Origin: Cristatella mucedo
Taxonomy: Eukaryota > Bryozoa > Phylactolaemata > Cristatellidae
Length of the DNA stretch: 64,000 nt
Assembly (NCBI GenBank): GCA_009760855.2
Contig: WPIO01000023.1
Location: forward strand, 4,365,501 to 4,429,500
Reading direction: 5' to 3'
Shown: positions 23,738-36,309 of the stretch, one piece after another
Position numbering within the stretch: position 1 is the stretch's first letter
Layout of the letters: the number at the start of each line of letters is the position of its first letter
Made by a program: the position numbers and the translations under genes
The notes under the pieces: generated by a model
Databases searched by the model: none
Seen by the model: only the letters and a program-made list of their open reading frames with translations
Told to the model about the DNA's origin: nothing

Positions 23738-25977
23738 CTGAATTTAATTGAATCCCACTTTCCTCGCTAGAAATTACAACAGCCAAATTTCCATAGTGAC
23801 GACGTTGAAGCCAGTTCGCTCGCCTCGCAAATTTCGGTAGATGTTGGGAGTGCTAAATTGGCTAGAAACCGAGTAATGTCGCAGTCATATACATGCATTC
23901 GAGACGCTTATACTCATCAAGTTGTATAAAGTTATGTATTTCTTGTCTTCCAAGCATGAAACACTCTCCAACGTGCCTGGCTCTCGTCCAAATCCAAGAA
24001 AGTGCACAGATCCGGAGGCCCTCCGCCGCCCGCCCACTCGCCATCCATCCCAAATGGTCGTGAATGGAACCGCTAGTCGGCCAAGCGCCCCGCCCCCCGA
24101 AGATGCCGCTCCCACATCCGCCCACGGATAGCTATAAGATAAAGAATTAAACCATGCCTATAAAAAGATCGTGAGCTTAAAAATCGATGAGTTCCTCGTT
24201 TTTTGCATCGGTTATCTCTATTTGGCTTCTGGAGTACCAATAACTTCTCAGGCAGCGAGTTATAAAGCGCCTGAATAAAGCTTTGGTTCTCTCAGGCGCA
24301 ATAAAAAAAAAAGTACTATTAGGTCAGTGGATATAGGCTAACAGCAGTAACCGTGGCTCAGCTTTCAAAAGTCCGGACCCTAGAGCAGAAGTAGGCTCCA
24401 CACTCTGAAGGTATATGCTTATGATTGTCGTAATAAAAAACACTTGGAAGATACTTATACCCCGAGCACAAACTCACTTACTTTTCATATCCTACGTGGC
24501 ACCAGCGTCGTCAAACGTAATTAATGATCCTGTTCATTTTCATAGTGGCTACAAAATGTCTATGCAATGTTTACAGAGTCGCGGATTTTGGGACGTCCTC
24601 CACCGGCCAGGGCTCGGCGGCGGCTTGCCGAACGACCGCAAGGTTGCCTTCGCGGGAGTAGAATTTCTCTGCGAGAATGGCTGCTGATAATCGAAAAAAA
24701 ACTAACTCGGCGCGTCCAGAAGCCAGAGCCTCCGATTGCTCCACGACGCGCGCTCATCGAGGAGGCCGGTGGCTCGTTAGCTGGCTCCCATGACCCGAGA
24801 GACCAGCGCCCCCAGTAAGAGGCAGCGCGGCTGCTTCAACGGCTGCTCTTTTGCCCGAAGGTCGCTCTCGATGCCTCCAAGACTTATCGATTTTGCGGCC
24901 TGCAGTCATCTAGGGCACATACTCGTTGCTGTCAGACGGGAGAGGCAGATGTCTGCGATAATGGCCGGCCGCGGTCCCGTCGTCGATAACTAAATCTGGA
25001 CGTATCAGGCTGCCACTAGCCCCAAAGTGATGGTCGCCGGCTGTCGCGCGTAATCCCGGAGAGGCGGCGATCAAACGGTTTGAGACAAGTTCATGCCTGG
25101 CTATGACAATCGGCATCACCGGACCGCAACGGTAGAGCAAGTGAGGTAGTGAGCTTCCTCCAGATCAAGACGGAGGCAGAACGCTGCTGGCTGGGTCGAA
25201 TAACGAACGACGGCACTGAGCATGGATCGGAAGCAAGTTTAATCAAGAATTGAAATGCTGTGAATCCGTTCTGGACCCCCAAGAAAGCACTGCGATTTTT
25301 GTCACATGTTTTTAAATTAAAAATGTACTTATAAATAACAAATCTTGTTTTAAAAACAATACAATGGAATGTCTTGCAGTAAATGGGTTTTATAAATCCT
25401 AATATACAAGAGTAACTTGGAGATCAGACGACTTGAAGATGCTGATAGAGTTAGAGGACAAAAGCTGAAATGAATATATGAATCATCCTCTCCAATTTTT
25501 GACCTTTTCACCGGGCTTTCCTCGCTTTCAGTTTATTGGCTGTGCCTTTACGCGGACGCACCGATTGTTATCAGGTATGGGATGAACTCTCACACGACGA
25601 TATTGCGTAAATAGAGTACGGTGAGTACTTAGCTGCTTCTATCGTCGTCGGATTTAACACCGGAGTCTGGCGATCTTGTACGTCCAAGCACTGCGATGGC
25701 TCGCTCGAGTCTGTCTGGGAGCGAACCAACAGGCCTGTGCTTGGTGTCACACCTGGATCATAGCAGCGTCTTGGAATGAAATTTCGTTCGCTGCCCGACC
25801 CTTATAGGCCCGAGTAACCGCACGAAATGTGACGTTCGCTGTGGCAACTAGCGGTGGAGTATCTGAAGTTGGCTCGTAACCCGAATTTTAGCTCAAAACT
25901 CAAAGTAAAAAATCTGTCGAGAGACAGGTCGTATCTCAAAACACTCGTACGTTGAGACAGTCGTAAGCTGAGGTTTC

Positions 25978-25980
<3 letters not shown>
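23738..25980. other. intergenic, presumed 5' side of VPS8
   Basis: Moderately CpG-rich between about 24580 and 25200, with one hairpin tail remnant at 24225-24311. No conserved exon recognised. The VPS8 start may lie here. Confidence 0.4.
24225..24311 (+). mobile_element. SINE/LINE tail remnant with perfect hairpin arms
   Basis: AAAGCGCCTGAATAAAGCTT TGG...TCTCTCAGGCGCAATAAAA. The GCGCCTGA arm pairs exactly with TCAGGCGC, the same design as the family 1 tail. No head recognised. Confidence 0.5.
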
Positions 25981-26021
<41 letters not shown>

Positions 26022-26057
26022 ATATATACACACATATATATATATATGTATATATAT

Positions 26058-26120
<63 letters not shown>
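25981..26120. repeat. compound (TA)n/(CA)n microsatellite
   Basis: TA runs flank a CA core at about 26063-26088. Intergenic. Confidence 0.97.
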
Positions 26121-26124
<4 letters not shown>

Positions 26125-26995
26125 CCTCTCAGATGTTTTCGAACCAACCAATTTGGAACCCTCTGCCACTTCTAAGTCCTCATCACTACAGTTTCAGAAA
26201 AATCCTAGCCAATAGTAGGTCACATGCAACTTTTCGGCATCTGACGATTTCTGATTCCAATTGTAATGAAAACAAATGCTAACTTATTACGGCAGCATCT
26301 GGCAATGATCCCTCGGCACTCATTCATTCTGTAGAGTATTTCTTACGCAAAGAAAATCAACCAATTGTTATTAAAATGCCTCTGCTATTTAGCATCCTTC
26401 GCCTGTGTGTCCCTTCGCGTTCCGACATATGGGTCAGAAGTATCTGACTCCATCTGCTGAAAAGTGAGTAATCTGCGAAAGGTTCCTGTCTCATCTTCTC
26501 AGACACGCTAGGGTTGACGATTAGCGCACTGTGCCATCACACTCAGGCCGAAATGACAGCTGTCTCGATGTACCTATCGCACCTGCCAAAACTAGCAAGC
26601 TTCATTAGACCGTTAAGGTACATGACGCTTACCTGAATTTTAAAACTTAATTCTGAGTTGTGCCTGTGCATCTGCATGACAGATGCTTACTCGCAGCCAA
26701 GATTTTTGTCCTTCAGAGAGGAATAGGCGGAATCGCATCCTCTCGTTAGAATGATCAAGTTCTTTACCTACACCCACCGGTGCCGCCTCCGCTCCGCCAG
26801 CCGTTGGTCCGATTAAAATATTCAAACCTTTTATAAGCGAATTTTCGAATGGCGTAGCATAATTCTAGCTGGAAAGAATCCCTGCAAGCAATCAGAAGCT
26901 AGCCCGGTAAGCTCAGCCGCCAGTCCGAATTGCGGCGCGATACTGGAACGTCGTGAAGTCAACCAGTCGGGTTTAGACTGCTGCTAGAGCAAGAG

Positions 26996-27185
26996 CGGCG
27001 GTTCTCAACCTTCCTAGTACTGCAACCCTTTAGTACAGTTCCTCGTGCTGTGGCGAACCCCAACCATAAAAGCATAGTGCGGAAAATGTGGAAATGCGCG
27101 TTTTCCGATGGTCGATGGGAGACCGTTGTGAAAGGGCCGTTCGACCACCAAAGGGGTCGTTCGACCCGCGGGTTGAGAACCGCTG
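26996..27185. mobile_element. SPIN-like nonautonomous hAT element
   Basis: A 190-bp element with inverted ends GGCGGTTCTCAACC and GGTTGAGAACCGCTG. The left subterminal part reads CTTCCTAGTACTGCAACCC, TACAGTTCCTCGTGCTGTGG and CCCCAACCATAAAA. The right part contains GTGAAAGGGCCGTTCGACCA and AAAGGGGTCGTTCGACCC. As I recall, these are the ends of the SPIN hAT group. The 8-bp flanks (AGCAAGAG and CGTTAGAG) agree at five positions only, so the duplication is decayed or the ends are off slightly. Confidence 0.75.
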
Positions 27186-27189
27186 CGTT

Positions 27190-28800
27190 AGAGGCCCGTA
27201 GCAGCTCCTGAGTTATGATTATTGGGAATGGGATGTGTCACCATAAGATACGGCTTAGAGCTTATAGAATATAAATCTGAAATTATGATTAGTGGGTTGT
27301 AATTTATGCCTCGTCATACACATGCGATCGATTTTGGCTGTGGACTATAAATTAATGTTAAAGTATGGGCGTTCTTGATTGTTGCCGTAATATAATATAA
27401 TTCATTCGTGTAGCGCCCCAAGAGAACTTGATCTCTCGGCTATCGTAGCCATACCAGTATGAAACGGTGCGGCTTTTGCGACTCGCTAGCTGTGCTTCGC
27501 AAGGCGTTAGCTTCACTAATATCTCTAGCATATGCAGTAAGGACTGGCGCCGCTACGTGCTCTGCCGTAATAATGATAGCTAGTCTTTTGCGCAGCACCC
27601 CCCAAGAGAACCGAATCTCTATGCGTGCCTTGTAAAATGCACTGCAAGAGGAGCAATAACCAAGAGTCAGTGACGAGCAAGTATTCGTGCATAAGCGAGT
27701 ATACTGAAACGCAAAACTATTGTTACGAACGCTCTGTAGTGACTTCTGCACTCAAGTCCTCAGGCCACATAACCCGCTCGTAGAGACGCTGCCTTTGCAC
27801 AGACTCAAGATGAATGAAAAATTTAAAAAAAAAACTGAGCCAGCGACCGGGAAGCGAGAAAACGGGTCGTAAATGCTGCGGGTGTGCAGACAGTATAGCA
27901 GAATTAATGACAGCTGTCTCAAATAGACAAATACGCGCGGGTGTGCAGACAGTATAGCAGATCTCGTGCGGCGCCCAAGTCACAAGGCCAATTTTCAGAC
28001 ACGCTCACTCTGCTATGCGGCCACCGCCGCATTGCGCTTCAGGGGAAATGAATTGCAGATATATTGCCGGCACAGAACTCGAAGTTGACATCGCGAAGCC
28101 CATTCATTACCAGTCTCTCAGCCGACAAGTTCCGCTCGCGCGTCTCCGCCGCGAGTAAGCGACTTCACCAGTTAGAACTGAGAACTGCAACTACTCAGTT
28201 TTAACGGAAGAAGCCTTCAACTGCTATAACATGTTCTATTAGAGCACAAAGTGCTGAGTGACCGTCGCTGTGCTCAGTGCACACCGACGGCTTCGCATTG
28301 CAACCGCTTTACTATTTAGGTAGATTTCAGTGACGCGAGGAGAGAATGCAACACGATTCTGCTGACCGGAGTTAGAGTGAAACTTTGCTCTCCGAATCGA
28401 GTCGAGTGAATTTCTCAATTAAGTGGATCCATAATCGCTGCTCATAAGAGAATCCCTCATCCTTTTTTAAAGATAATCTCATTAGCATATAGTTTAGACA
28501 ACTGCTTCGTACCCATCGCGACATTAGTAGAGTGCTCAATCGACGCCTCCCGCGTCCGAGCAGACGACGCTCTCCGGAGTACCGCTCGTCAAGCCCGGCA
28601 ACGCCCAGCCCTTTCGGCTAGTAATGCTCATCATGCCCTGCAAAGAAAGTACAGTCCGCCTGGAGAACAGCAAAAATTACAAGCGCACGCCGCGAAAACG
28701 TCGCGAAGCCCAGCAGTCGAAACTGAGAGAGAAAAACTAGGACCCAACCGAGTGACCCCCAGATAGCAAATGACTCACCCAGCGTCTCCGCCTGCTTTCT
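27190..28800. other. intergenic; LINE/SINE tail scraps only
   Basis: Two short stretches look like LINE or SINE tail complements (GTAGCGCCCCAAGAGAACTT near 27411 and CACCCCCCAAGAGAACCGAA near 27596). Nothing else recognised. Confidence 0.45.
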
Positions 28801-28802
28801 CA

Positions 28803-28879
28803 CCCAAACCTCCGACTCCGATCTGACTTCCGACTCCGATCTGACTTCCGACTCCGATCTGACTTCTGACTCTGATCAA
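28803..28879. repeat. 19-bp tandem repeat
   Basis: CCGACTCCGATCTGACTTC repeated about 3.5 times, the last unit drifting (CTGACTCTGATC). Intergenic. Confidence 0.93.
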
Positions 28880-28957
28880 ACTAGCGCTCAGCGTCGGAAT
28901 CATGAGCTTGAGAGGCATAGCATAGTCGACGATCGACAGTCTATGTTAGTAGTTAGT

Positions 28958-28959
<2 letters not shown>

Positions 28960-29006
<47 letters not shown>

Positions 29007-29347
29007 CACTTGATAAAGCGCCCTTAGAGAACTTAATCTCTCTTTAGGCGCTTTACATTTGCTGCAAAGTGAAATGCAATTGAATAGTAAGTAAAATCAT
29101 GCTTGAAAAACAAACTAAATGAATAATATGGTTAGGGGTGACATGCACAGGGTCAGCATGCACAGTGTCAGCACGCATAAGCACATCAAGGACGAATCAC
29201 AGGGACCCACTAAATGCTGTCCTAAATAGGTGTATGTTTAAGTTCCTTTTAAGTGTGGTCAGGTCAGGGGATGTTCTGACCCAGGTCGGGAGGGAGTTCC
29301 AGGCTTTGGGAGCATACGAACTAAATGCACGGTCTCCAAAGTTATAC
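28960..29347 (-). mobile_element. LINE family 1 3' end with (AAT)n tail
   Basis: The (ATA)n run at 28960-29005 is the tail on the complementary strand, followed by the hairpin complement (AAAGCGCCCTTAGAGAACTT) and the noncoding 3' part up to the WNSLPT region complement at about 29290-29340. It is 5'-truncated. Intergenic. Confidence 0.85.
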
Positions 29348-30299
29348 TAAGGTCGTTGGGATGGTGCTGGGCGAGGGGCGTTTGAATCCCACTCCCAGCT
29401 CCGAACCTGACCCGAAGGACACGCCCTCCAGACTTCTCACGACTGGGAATCGCAGTTCAGTCACTGCGAGTAGGGCTCCGGCACGCCAAAACTAATGACC
29501 GGCTCAAATTTTAATCGCACGCCCTGACATATTAGTTAAATCACGAGTCGCTCTGTTTGCATTTTGGTTACGTAGTGATCGTAACTCGATAATCCTCTTA
29601 ATCCTTGCAATTTAATTATCTACTCTCTTACGGTATTCTGTAATATTTTATCCGCTTTGAAGAACAATAAGTTATTTTTATTGACGAGGGCTTTAACATG
29701 TGTGATGCACGGTGCACTGCTTTTGGCCCTTATGTAGATATTAGTTGATGTAGAGATACCTGTAACTCTTCCGGTTTAATCTTTGGCAGAATTGGTGAAC
29801 TTGGCAAATTTATAGAGCACCACAAAAGCTATCGAATTAACCTATGACGAGAAAAATATGCAAAATTTTCGAAGAAATCCAGAGTTGGAAGCTTACGTAA
29901 TACTTAATTCGCTGGTGGAATGTCTATATGGTAAATTGTGAAGCAGTCTAAGCTCGGCGATGAGATAAAAAAAAAGATAATGCTTAAGCTCAATTTATTT
30001 TCTGCTACCCTCTTGATGCCCATGTAAAGGTCAATGTGATTGTCAGCTTAATTCACATAGAGATTTTCTTGCCTCTTCTTTAACAAGCTTCTGTTTCTAT
30101 TTTGGGTCGACTTGCTCTGGCTGAACGCAGCCGTCTTACGTCAGCTCGTTATAGTCTGTTCTAGCGACCATTTGGCTTTTAGCCAGAGTCTCTGCTTTGG
30201 ATGCTTGCTGCAGCTGGAAATTTACTAGATAGAAAGAGGAGGCAATTCACGATCTGGGAGTTGGAGACTAAGCCCCATCCTCTGTTGGAGGTAGCCAGC
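29348..30299. other. intergenic, nothing firm
   Basis: A B-box-like GCGTTTGAATCCCACTCCC near 29378 may be part of another SINE; the rest is unassigned. Confidence 0.4.
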
Positions 30300-30563
30300 G
30301 AGTCCAGACCCCACGCGGAAATTCGAAAGGGGGTCGACGAGTACTAATTACGCGAGTGGAGCTAATTCCTCAACACACGTGACCGCAATCGTAACGGAGC
30401 GCTGGCGCGGGTGGTCTAGCCGCCGCCCGCTCCGTTAACGGTGCATTATGGTGGAAGCCGACTGAGCTCAGCATGGTGCCGCCAGGAGTTGCTGCGTAGC
30501 ACCAGCTGCCAGAGCAGCGCATTCGATGGTCGTTTTCTACTCGATTCTTGTTCGATCGCCAAC
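30300..30563 (+). promoter_or_regulatory. CpG-rich putative promoter region
   Basis: CpG-dense sequence leading to CCAACATGGCG at 30560-30570. It contains a 10-bp inverted repeat (TAACGGAGCG at 30392 and CGCTCCGTTA at 30428). Promoter status is inferred from composition and the candidate first exon; no TATA box was seen. Confidence 0.35.
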
Positions 30564-30701
30564 ATGGCGACGCAGCGCCCCTCGGGATCTGTGGGCGATC
30601 TCCTTCCCCCAGCTATGACTCGAACTGGCATACAAAGCTCGCCGTCACCCAGCCTAAAAGTCCAGCAGGAGCACATCAGACATCAGAAATCACTTGATGA
30701 G
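30564..30701 (+). CDS. candidate distal first coding exon of the CTTNBP2NL-like gene
   Basis: ATG in a strong context (CCAACATGGCG, also a YY1-type start-site motif) opens 46 codons rich in Ser, Gln and Pro, ending KSLDE and then GAG|GTATTG. The exon ends in phase 0, which fits the phase-0 acceptor at 38876 some 8.2 kb downstream. The surrounding sequence is CpG-rich, as expected near a promoter. No family homology supports the peptide itself, so the link is inference. It could be the first exon of another gene. Confidence 0.45.
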
Positions 30702-31162
30702 GTATTGATGCGCGTTGCCGATTGCAGATCGCTATGGCTCGACGTTTCACCTTATGGAGCGTGCATTATGTCCTGCTAATTTACTCTTGGAGCAATTCTC
30801 TTTCTCATTGATCTGCATAGTGCGTACTAGCACCTACTCTGAACATACTCATCAGTTATACGTACTGACATCTGGCTTGACTATGCATGGTCCCAACAGC
30901 TCTTTGAAACCTAGACATAGGGTATCTGTACCCTATCAACTTGCTTTGCAACCCTATCTTCACGGATCTCACCGAGGCGTTTACTTTGTTTATTTTGCAG
31001 TCTCGTTTTTCTGAAAGTGAATATTTCCGCGAAGCTCCGCGTGTCTTTCTTTTTGGTCCGACGGGATCTCCACTTCGTTGCTCTGATCGCCGGCAATGCT
31101 TGATTGCCCTACCGTACATGTACGTATGTATCTGTCAAGTCGGGCCAACCTGGACAAATAAG

Positions 31163-31482
31163 AGTAATAGTAATAATGCATTTGTGTAGCGCCCACAGAG
31201 AACTGAATCTCCTTCTAGGCACTTTACAGATGCCATAAAGAAAGCATGTCCAAATGATTAGTGGTAACATTCGCAATCGGTCAAGGATAACATTGTTAGA
31301 GGGACATGAACAGGGTCAACACGCAGATGTGGTTAGTAGTACCTGGCACGTTGTCAGCAAGCGCAAGCACACAAAGAACGAATCACAAGGATCCGTTAAA
31401 TTCTGATATAAACAGGTGTTTAGAGCTTCTTTTTAAATGTCGTCATGTCAGGGGATGTCGTGACTTCAGTCGGGAGTGGGAT
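31163..31482 (-). mobile_element. LINE family 1 3' end, older copy
   Basis: A short degenerate AAT tail, then GTAGCGCCCACAGAGAACTG and the 3' noncoding sequence through GTCAGGGGATGTCGTGACTT. It sits in the proposed first intron of the CTTNBP2NL-like gene. Confidence 0.75.
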
Positions 31483-32753
31483 GAATGGAACCGGACCGAT
31501 CCGAAGTTGCTTGCTTTCTTAAATTCTGGCTTGGGCATCATTAGTGCCATCTATTTGTAATTGCAGGTAGAAGATGAAATGGTATCTATAAAGCACTAGC
31601 ATTGTATCTCTGAGGCACTGACTTCCCATGTAGCAAACATCTAAAATGTAACTCGGCTGCCCTTGCGTTGACCAAGGTGCATATACACATACTCCACTGT
31701 GCATTTTTGGGAAGATTGAGTCTGCCATTTAATGCCAGGGTGCAGACAATCCTCTGCCGTCGGGAGACATGATCAGTACTATGGCTCCCGGCTAACCATT
31801 TTCATTTCCAACACGTGTAAAGTGCCTAGAAATAGATGAGTTCTCACGGGGCAATATACAAGTTTTGTAGTTATTGTGTGTAAACTGCTGCCTAGCAACT
31901 ACATGAAAGCCTGTCTGAAAACAGCTGGTGCTTTAATTGCTCGGCAGGTGACATGATCTATCGGGGTTCGAAAACTAATTTTATCGCAGGCATAGGTTTC
32001 AAATTGTGGGCCATATATTACGTAGTCACTGAATTCTTCCTCCACAGTGTGTATCTAATAGGGCAGATCTGTGAGTAACTACTGCCAAAGGCCATTGCAA
32101 AACTTATACAAATGAATTTAAAAATATGGTCGATCAAACCAAATGCTGCTGGCAAACGAGTTGGAGTTTCAGGCTGAAATTGGGAGGGTTCTATTTTTAT
32201 TGCTCAGCAGCTCAGTTTGGAGGTCCTGGCGATGAAGCTGGACAGCATTAGAGTTTGGCTGAACCAGTGAAAATTGCCACAGATTTTGCAGCTAGCTGTG
32301 CAGATACTAGTTGGCTTTGTTATACCAGCAGTCCGTCCTTGAGATAGCCTCTAGCGAGCATCTGTTCGAGTAAGTGGCACTAGCTTATGTTAGCTGTCAA
32401 CAGTGGTTACAATACGCTCTTTGGCAGACACGCTTGAGAATGGAAGGGGGTGGTTGCTGACAGGCTGAGCGACCTCGGTCGTGGTGCAGTTTGGAGCCTG
32501 CTTCATTGTGCCTACTCGTGTGTCCTAGCCATTGCTTGCAGCTGTGATATCGGATTGCATTGGCATGGCTGAGCAGGTAAGCACCTCCTGACAGTAGCAG
32601 TAGCAGTAGCATCTACAAATGGCACCAGTGCATGATAAGCAGTTCGATTGATGATAGCTAGGGGCTTTGTGCTGCATTCACACCATGCTGCAGTTATCGT
32701 GTTCACGATCATGTTTCATGGCTTCAAAAGGCAGCCGACAAGTGAGCGAGAAT

Positions 32754-32755
<2 letters not shown>

Positions 32756-32808
<53 letters not shown>
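32756..32808. repeat. (GA)n microsatellite, about 50 bp
   Basis: Uninterrupted GA dinucleotides following GAGCGAGAATGAGTGAGA. Confidence 0.98.
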
Positions 32809-32810
<2 letters not shown>

Positions 32811-33533
32811 GTGTGGCAAAGTTGGGGTCGAGTGGACATGAAGAATCCGGCCGTCTGAGGCAAGCCGATGGGTGCAGCTCTTCTCCATGATCTGGCCTGG
32901 TGTTGCCTAGCTGCAAAGCTACCTGCCTATATTTTTTCACTCGGATGCCTGTCCACACGTTAAATCCCAATCCCGTTCCTCCTCTGCAATCGTTGCTGTG
33001 CCGGCTGGAAAGGACGATCCGGCTCGAGTAGAATTGCTGACTGGTGTGCTGCCCTTCCCGATTCTGCACTGATTATGTGATTGGCAGCCCTGACTCATGC
33101 CGTCTCAGGCAGCTCTTGATGTTAGGCCATCCTGTGGCCGTCCTGCACTTCCAGGGTTGCATGTGAGGTGTTGATATCATGTTGGTGCTGGTGGGCCATC
33201 ATTGACAATGGCTTGGAGAGGGGGCTGCCACCCACTATCTGTGCACTCCCTGTAAGAAGTCATTGTTTACTCACCTTACCGGTCAGTGAATTCCTACGAA
33301 TTTCTGCCAATCGCAAGATCAAAAGCCTAGATTACTTGTGCAAATATCTGTGACAGATTATTTCGATACAGTTAATAACGCAAGTGAGTGGATGAGTTAT
33401 AATCTCAGTGAAACATTTTTTAAATAAGGCTTATATTGGTTTAATGACATGAAAGTGGGACTCTGGCGCATCGAGGAAATCGGGAGTGTTCTTTGAGTAT
33501 CAAGCAAGTGCCTTATCTATGGCACTCGCAGGT

Positions 33534-33740
33534 CTACGGGTGATCCATGGGCATGTGGCAATCCTTGATGCTGGCTAGGTATTCAGAGGCTGATGCTTCA
33601 TTGAAACCGGACCTGCCTACCCTGACTTCATTTCCAGTGTGACTGTACTTGGCACAGAATATTTCAGAAACTATGTAAGTGCCAGTATTACTGCCAAAAA
33701 TAGATTTTACGAACTCTTTACCAGACAAACTGAAAAAGCA
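33534..33740 (-). CDS. unidentified open reading frame (about 65 codons)
   Basis: A minus-strand frame reads SGKEFVKSIFGSNTGTYIVS and NEASASEYLASIKDCHMPMD. Composition looks protein-like but no family is recognised. It lies inside the proposed first intron of the CTTNBP2NL-like gene, on the other strand. Possibly a decayed transposon ORF or chance. Confidence 0.2.
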   Translation of the reverse strand, partial: CFFSLSGKEFVKSIFGSNTGTYIVSEIFCAKYSHTGNEVRVGRSGFNEASASEYLASIKDCHMPMDHP

Positions 33741-35334
33741 GTCAACTTGTGAGAAAGTGGGTTGATTAAGTTTGTTTAAATCCGAGGTAGCTTACCGTCG
33801 TAGTCTCATGCTTGCTCTGCCCGTGGTACACCAGTGTAAGTACAATAGCCGAGCTTTAGCTAGCTTTCTTGTCAACTGCTGTGAAGTGATCTGGTCTAGG
33901 CTGGGCCGATATTGGATCAACAACCAAGCAGAGCTATTTATTGTACATAACTTCTTATGCACCCTTGCAGATCTCAGCAACTGCATCATGCCTTGATTGC
34001 AAGTTGGGTTGTTTTTACTGTCAACAGCACTGTCAATTTTAGTTTCCTTGCCCTGGCCTTTTCCTTGGTATTAAAAGATGGCGTAGCACACAAAAAAGCA
34101 CTTTAAGCAAGTATCAGCAAACATGATAGCAACAATCTCCATAAAAGGCTAGTCACTGGCCAGTCCATACAAGTAAAGGGGGGGGGGTAAATACTTCAAA
34201 GGGCTAATAAATGAATATCCTAGACTGTTCAGAGGACTAACGACTTCAATATTAAACCGTCAAGATTTGGAGGTGGCAAAGTGTCTGATCAAACTGCGAT
34301 TAGGGTACGATCTTCAGCAAAATATATAGGGATAGATTGTTCAAATGGGCCGCTGGATAAGGGCGTGCTGGTAGTAATCCACATACTCAGTGATGAGGCC
34401 GATAGGAAGGCTGCCCCTTGCAATGAATGCTGCATCTGCTACATCGGTTGCGCTGCGATGAAGTCATCTCTGGGACTTCATATTTACGGTCTTTTACGTG
34501 TGTGGTTTGTTTCGTTGTTAGCTTGCCTAAGTTTTCTTGCTTTAATATTAGTGAACGTCCACACGAATTACTTCAGACGAGCACACCACCGGGTTTGTGC
34601 CTCTCCCCCCCCCCGAAGCTGCCCGGCAGGCCTGAGGAGTGGATGGGGGGGGGCAGCATATTTGCTTTGAATGGAAATGCTTGTGCTTGCAAAGCTGGGC
34701 ACAATGCCTAGAGCTAGGACAGGGGTCCTCTTGGGTGAGCAATACAGAGTATAGAGCAGCAGCAGCAGCTTCTGCGGCAGCGGCGGTTGGGAGGAGGGAC
34801 GGTTAGATTAGTGACTGCTGCTGTCACTGGGTAGTACCTGGGGGTATTTCGGTACCTGGTTTACGTGGTGCAGCTGCCGGGGCATTCTGTGCATCCCATT
34901 TCACGAAGCTGCTGGCTGTGCAGCAGTGATTCTCATGCCGGACGTCGCTCTGCTCGAGTGCCTGCACGATTTTTTCTTAGCTCGGCTCTGTCTCCTAACC
35001 CCCACCCACCCACCCACCCAACCCTCCTCCGGTTTACATTGCTGGTTTGCGAATCGACGTCGATGCCTGCAGCAATGCCTAATCGATCGTCAGCTCATGC
35101 TTGCAGTCCGAGTGGTCGTGGCCTTGCCTGGTTTTGTCTCACCTTCCTTCAGCCAACCGGCCTCCGTGCGAGCGACGGCTCGCGCATCTTGCCTCACGGG
35201 ATGCTGCATTGCAGCGCGATCTCCTAGTGGTTAGGCCTGCCGTGGTTTCGTGCCGTGGGCTTAATTTGGCAAGGCTAGGGCAGCTGCAGACCAGGCAAGC
35301 CCGACTGTAGTTGTGCTATTCTGTGCTAGAGAGT

Positions 35335-35336
<2 letters not shown>

Positions 35337-35413
<77 letters not shown>
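35337..35413. repeat. (CT)n microsatellite, about 77 bp
   Basis: Uninterrupted CT dinucleotides in the proposed first intron of the CTTNBP2NL-like gene. Confidence 0.98.
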
Positions 35414-35416
<3 letters not shown>

Positions 35417-36309
35417 TCTGCAAAGGCCAGGTCGGAAGATGCAGTGTGTTGTGTCTGGCCGAGACTACCGTGCCAGCCGGCGAGTGAGGGCAAGGCATTG
35501 CGTGCACCTGCGTTGGCTAGATGCTGCCTTGGTGGGCTTGTAAATCCTCTCAGCATCCTGCTGCTAAACCCATGCAGTCCTGGCTTATCCTTGCTTGTTG
35601 CTAGGTGATTGGGTAAAGCAGAAGGGTAGGCAGTTGCTATCTTGTTGGATTGCACCTGGGCGACCTCTGCTCCCCCCACAGCCGTCTGGCTTCCGGGCTA
35701 TAGATAATTTTGCCCTCTCTTAACTAAATTCGATCCCAGCTCAGCCAGGGCTGTGCAGTAGCTGCTGCTGTACTGCACTGTTGGCGGACAGCAGCCACCG
35801 TTCGCGAACTGGTGTTCGCAAAACCGTTTTCGGGAACAGTGCTGAGATACTGCTACCGGTCTGTGCTCTGGAGGGATCACGTGAGCGCTTTCTCTTATTT
35901 GTGAGCCTTGTGCGTGCTGCTGCTAGTGTTTCGTTTTTTATTCGGGGGGGCACAGCTAGCATTTAAAATGCAGTTCTAAATATTTATGAAATATTAAACA
36001 AATTGTTTGTATTCAAGTGAGATGTTGCCTTCTTCCACGACAATTTCCTCCAACTCCTCGGCCCCAAATATTGATCCAGAATGTTCCCCCGGCCCGTCAG
36101 CAAACTGGCATTGATCCTGAATGTTGCCTGTGCCGTCATTCTCTTTCTCCTCATCCTTTCCTCACTCCTTCTCTTCCCCCACCTCTTTCTTCCTTTCTTG
36201 CTGCCGAAGCTTCTCCTGGGCGGTGAGAGGATGACTTAGATGCCCGTGCTTAGACATGATTTCCAAATTGCTTTCAGTCACACAGCTCTGCAATGCGACG
36301 AGTCCACGG

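Larger units (their letters stand above)
31483..36309. other. proposed first intron of CTTNBP2NL-like gene
   Basis: Contains a LINE tail scrap near 31790-31860 (GTAAAGTGCCTAGAAATAGATG), two microsatellites, short homopolymer G/C runs near 34160 and 34605, and the unidentified frame at 33534. No conserved exon recognised. Confidence 0.45.

Noticed and set aside
24678-24794. Plus-strand ATG frame MAADNRKKTNSARPEARAS
   Set aside because: Good start context and CpG-rich surroundings, but only 38 codons, no clear donor and no recognisable family.
28803-28879. Short regularly repeated units that could be mistaken for a CRISPR array
   Set aside because: Units are directly adjacent without spacers and the DNA is animal nuclear; it is a simple tandem repeat.
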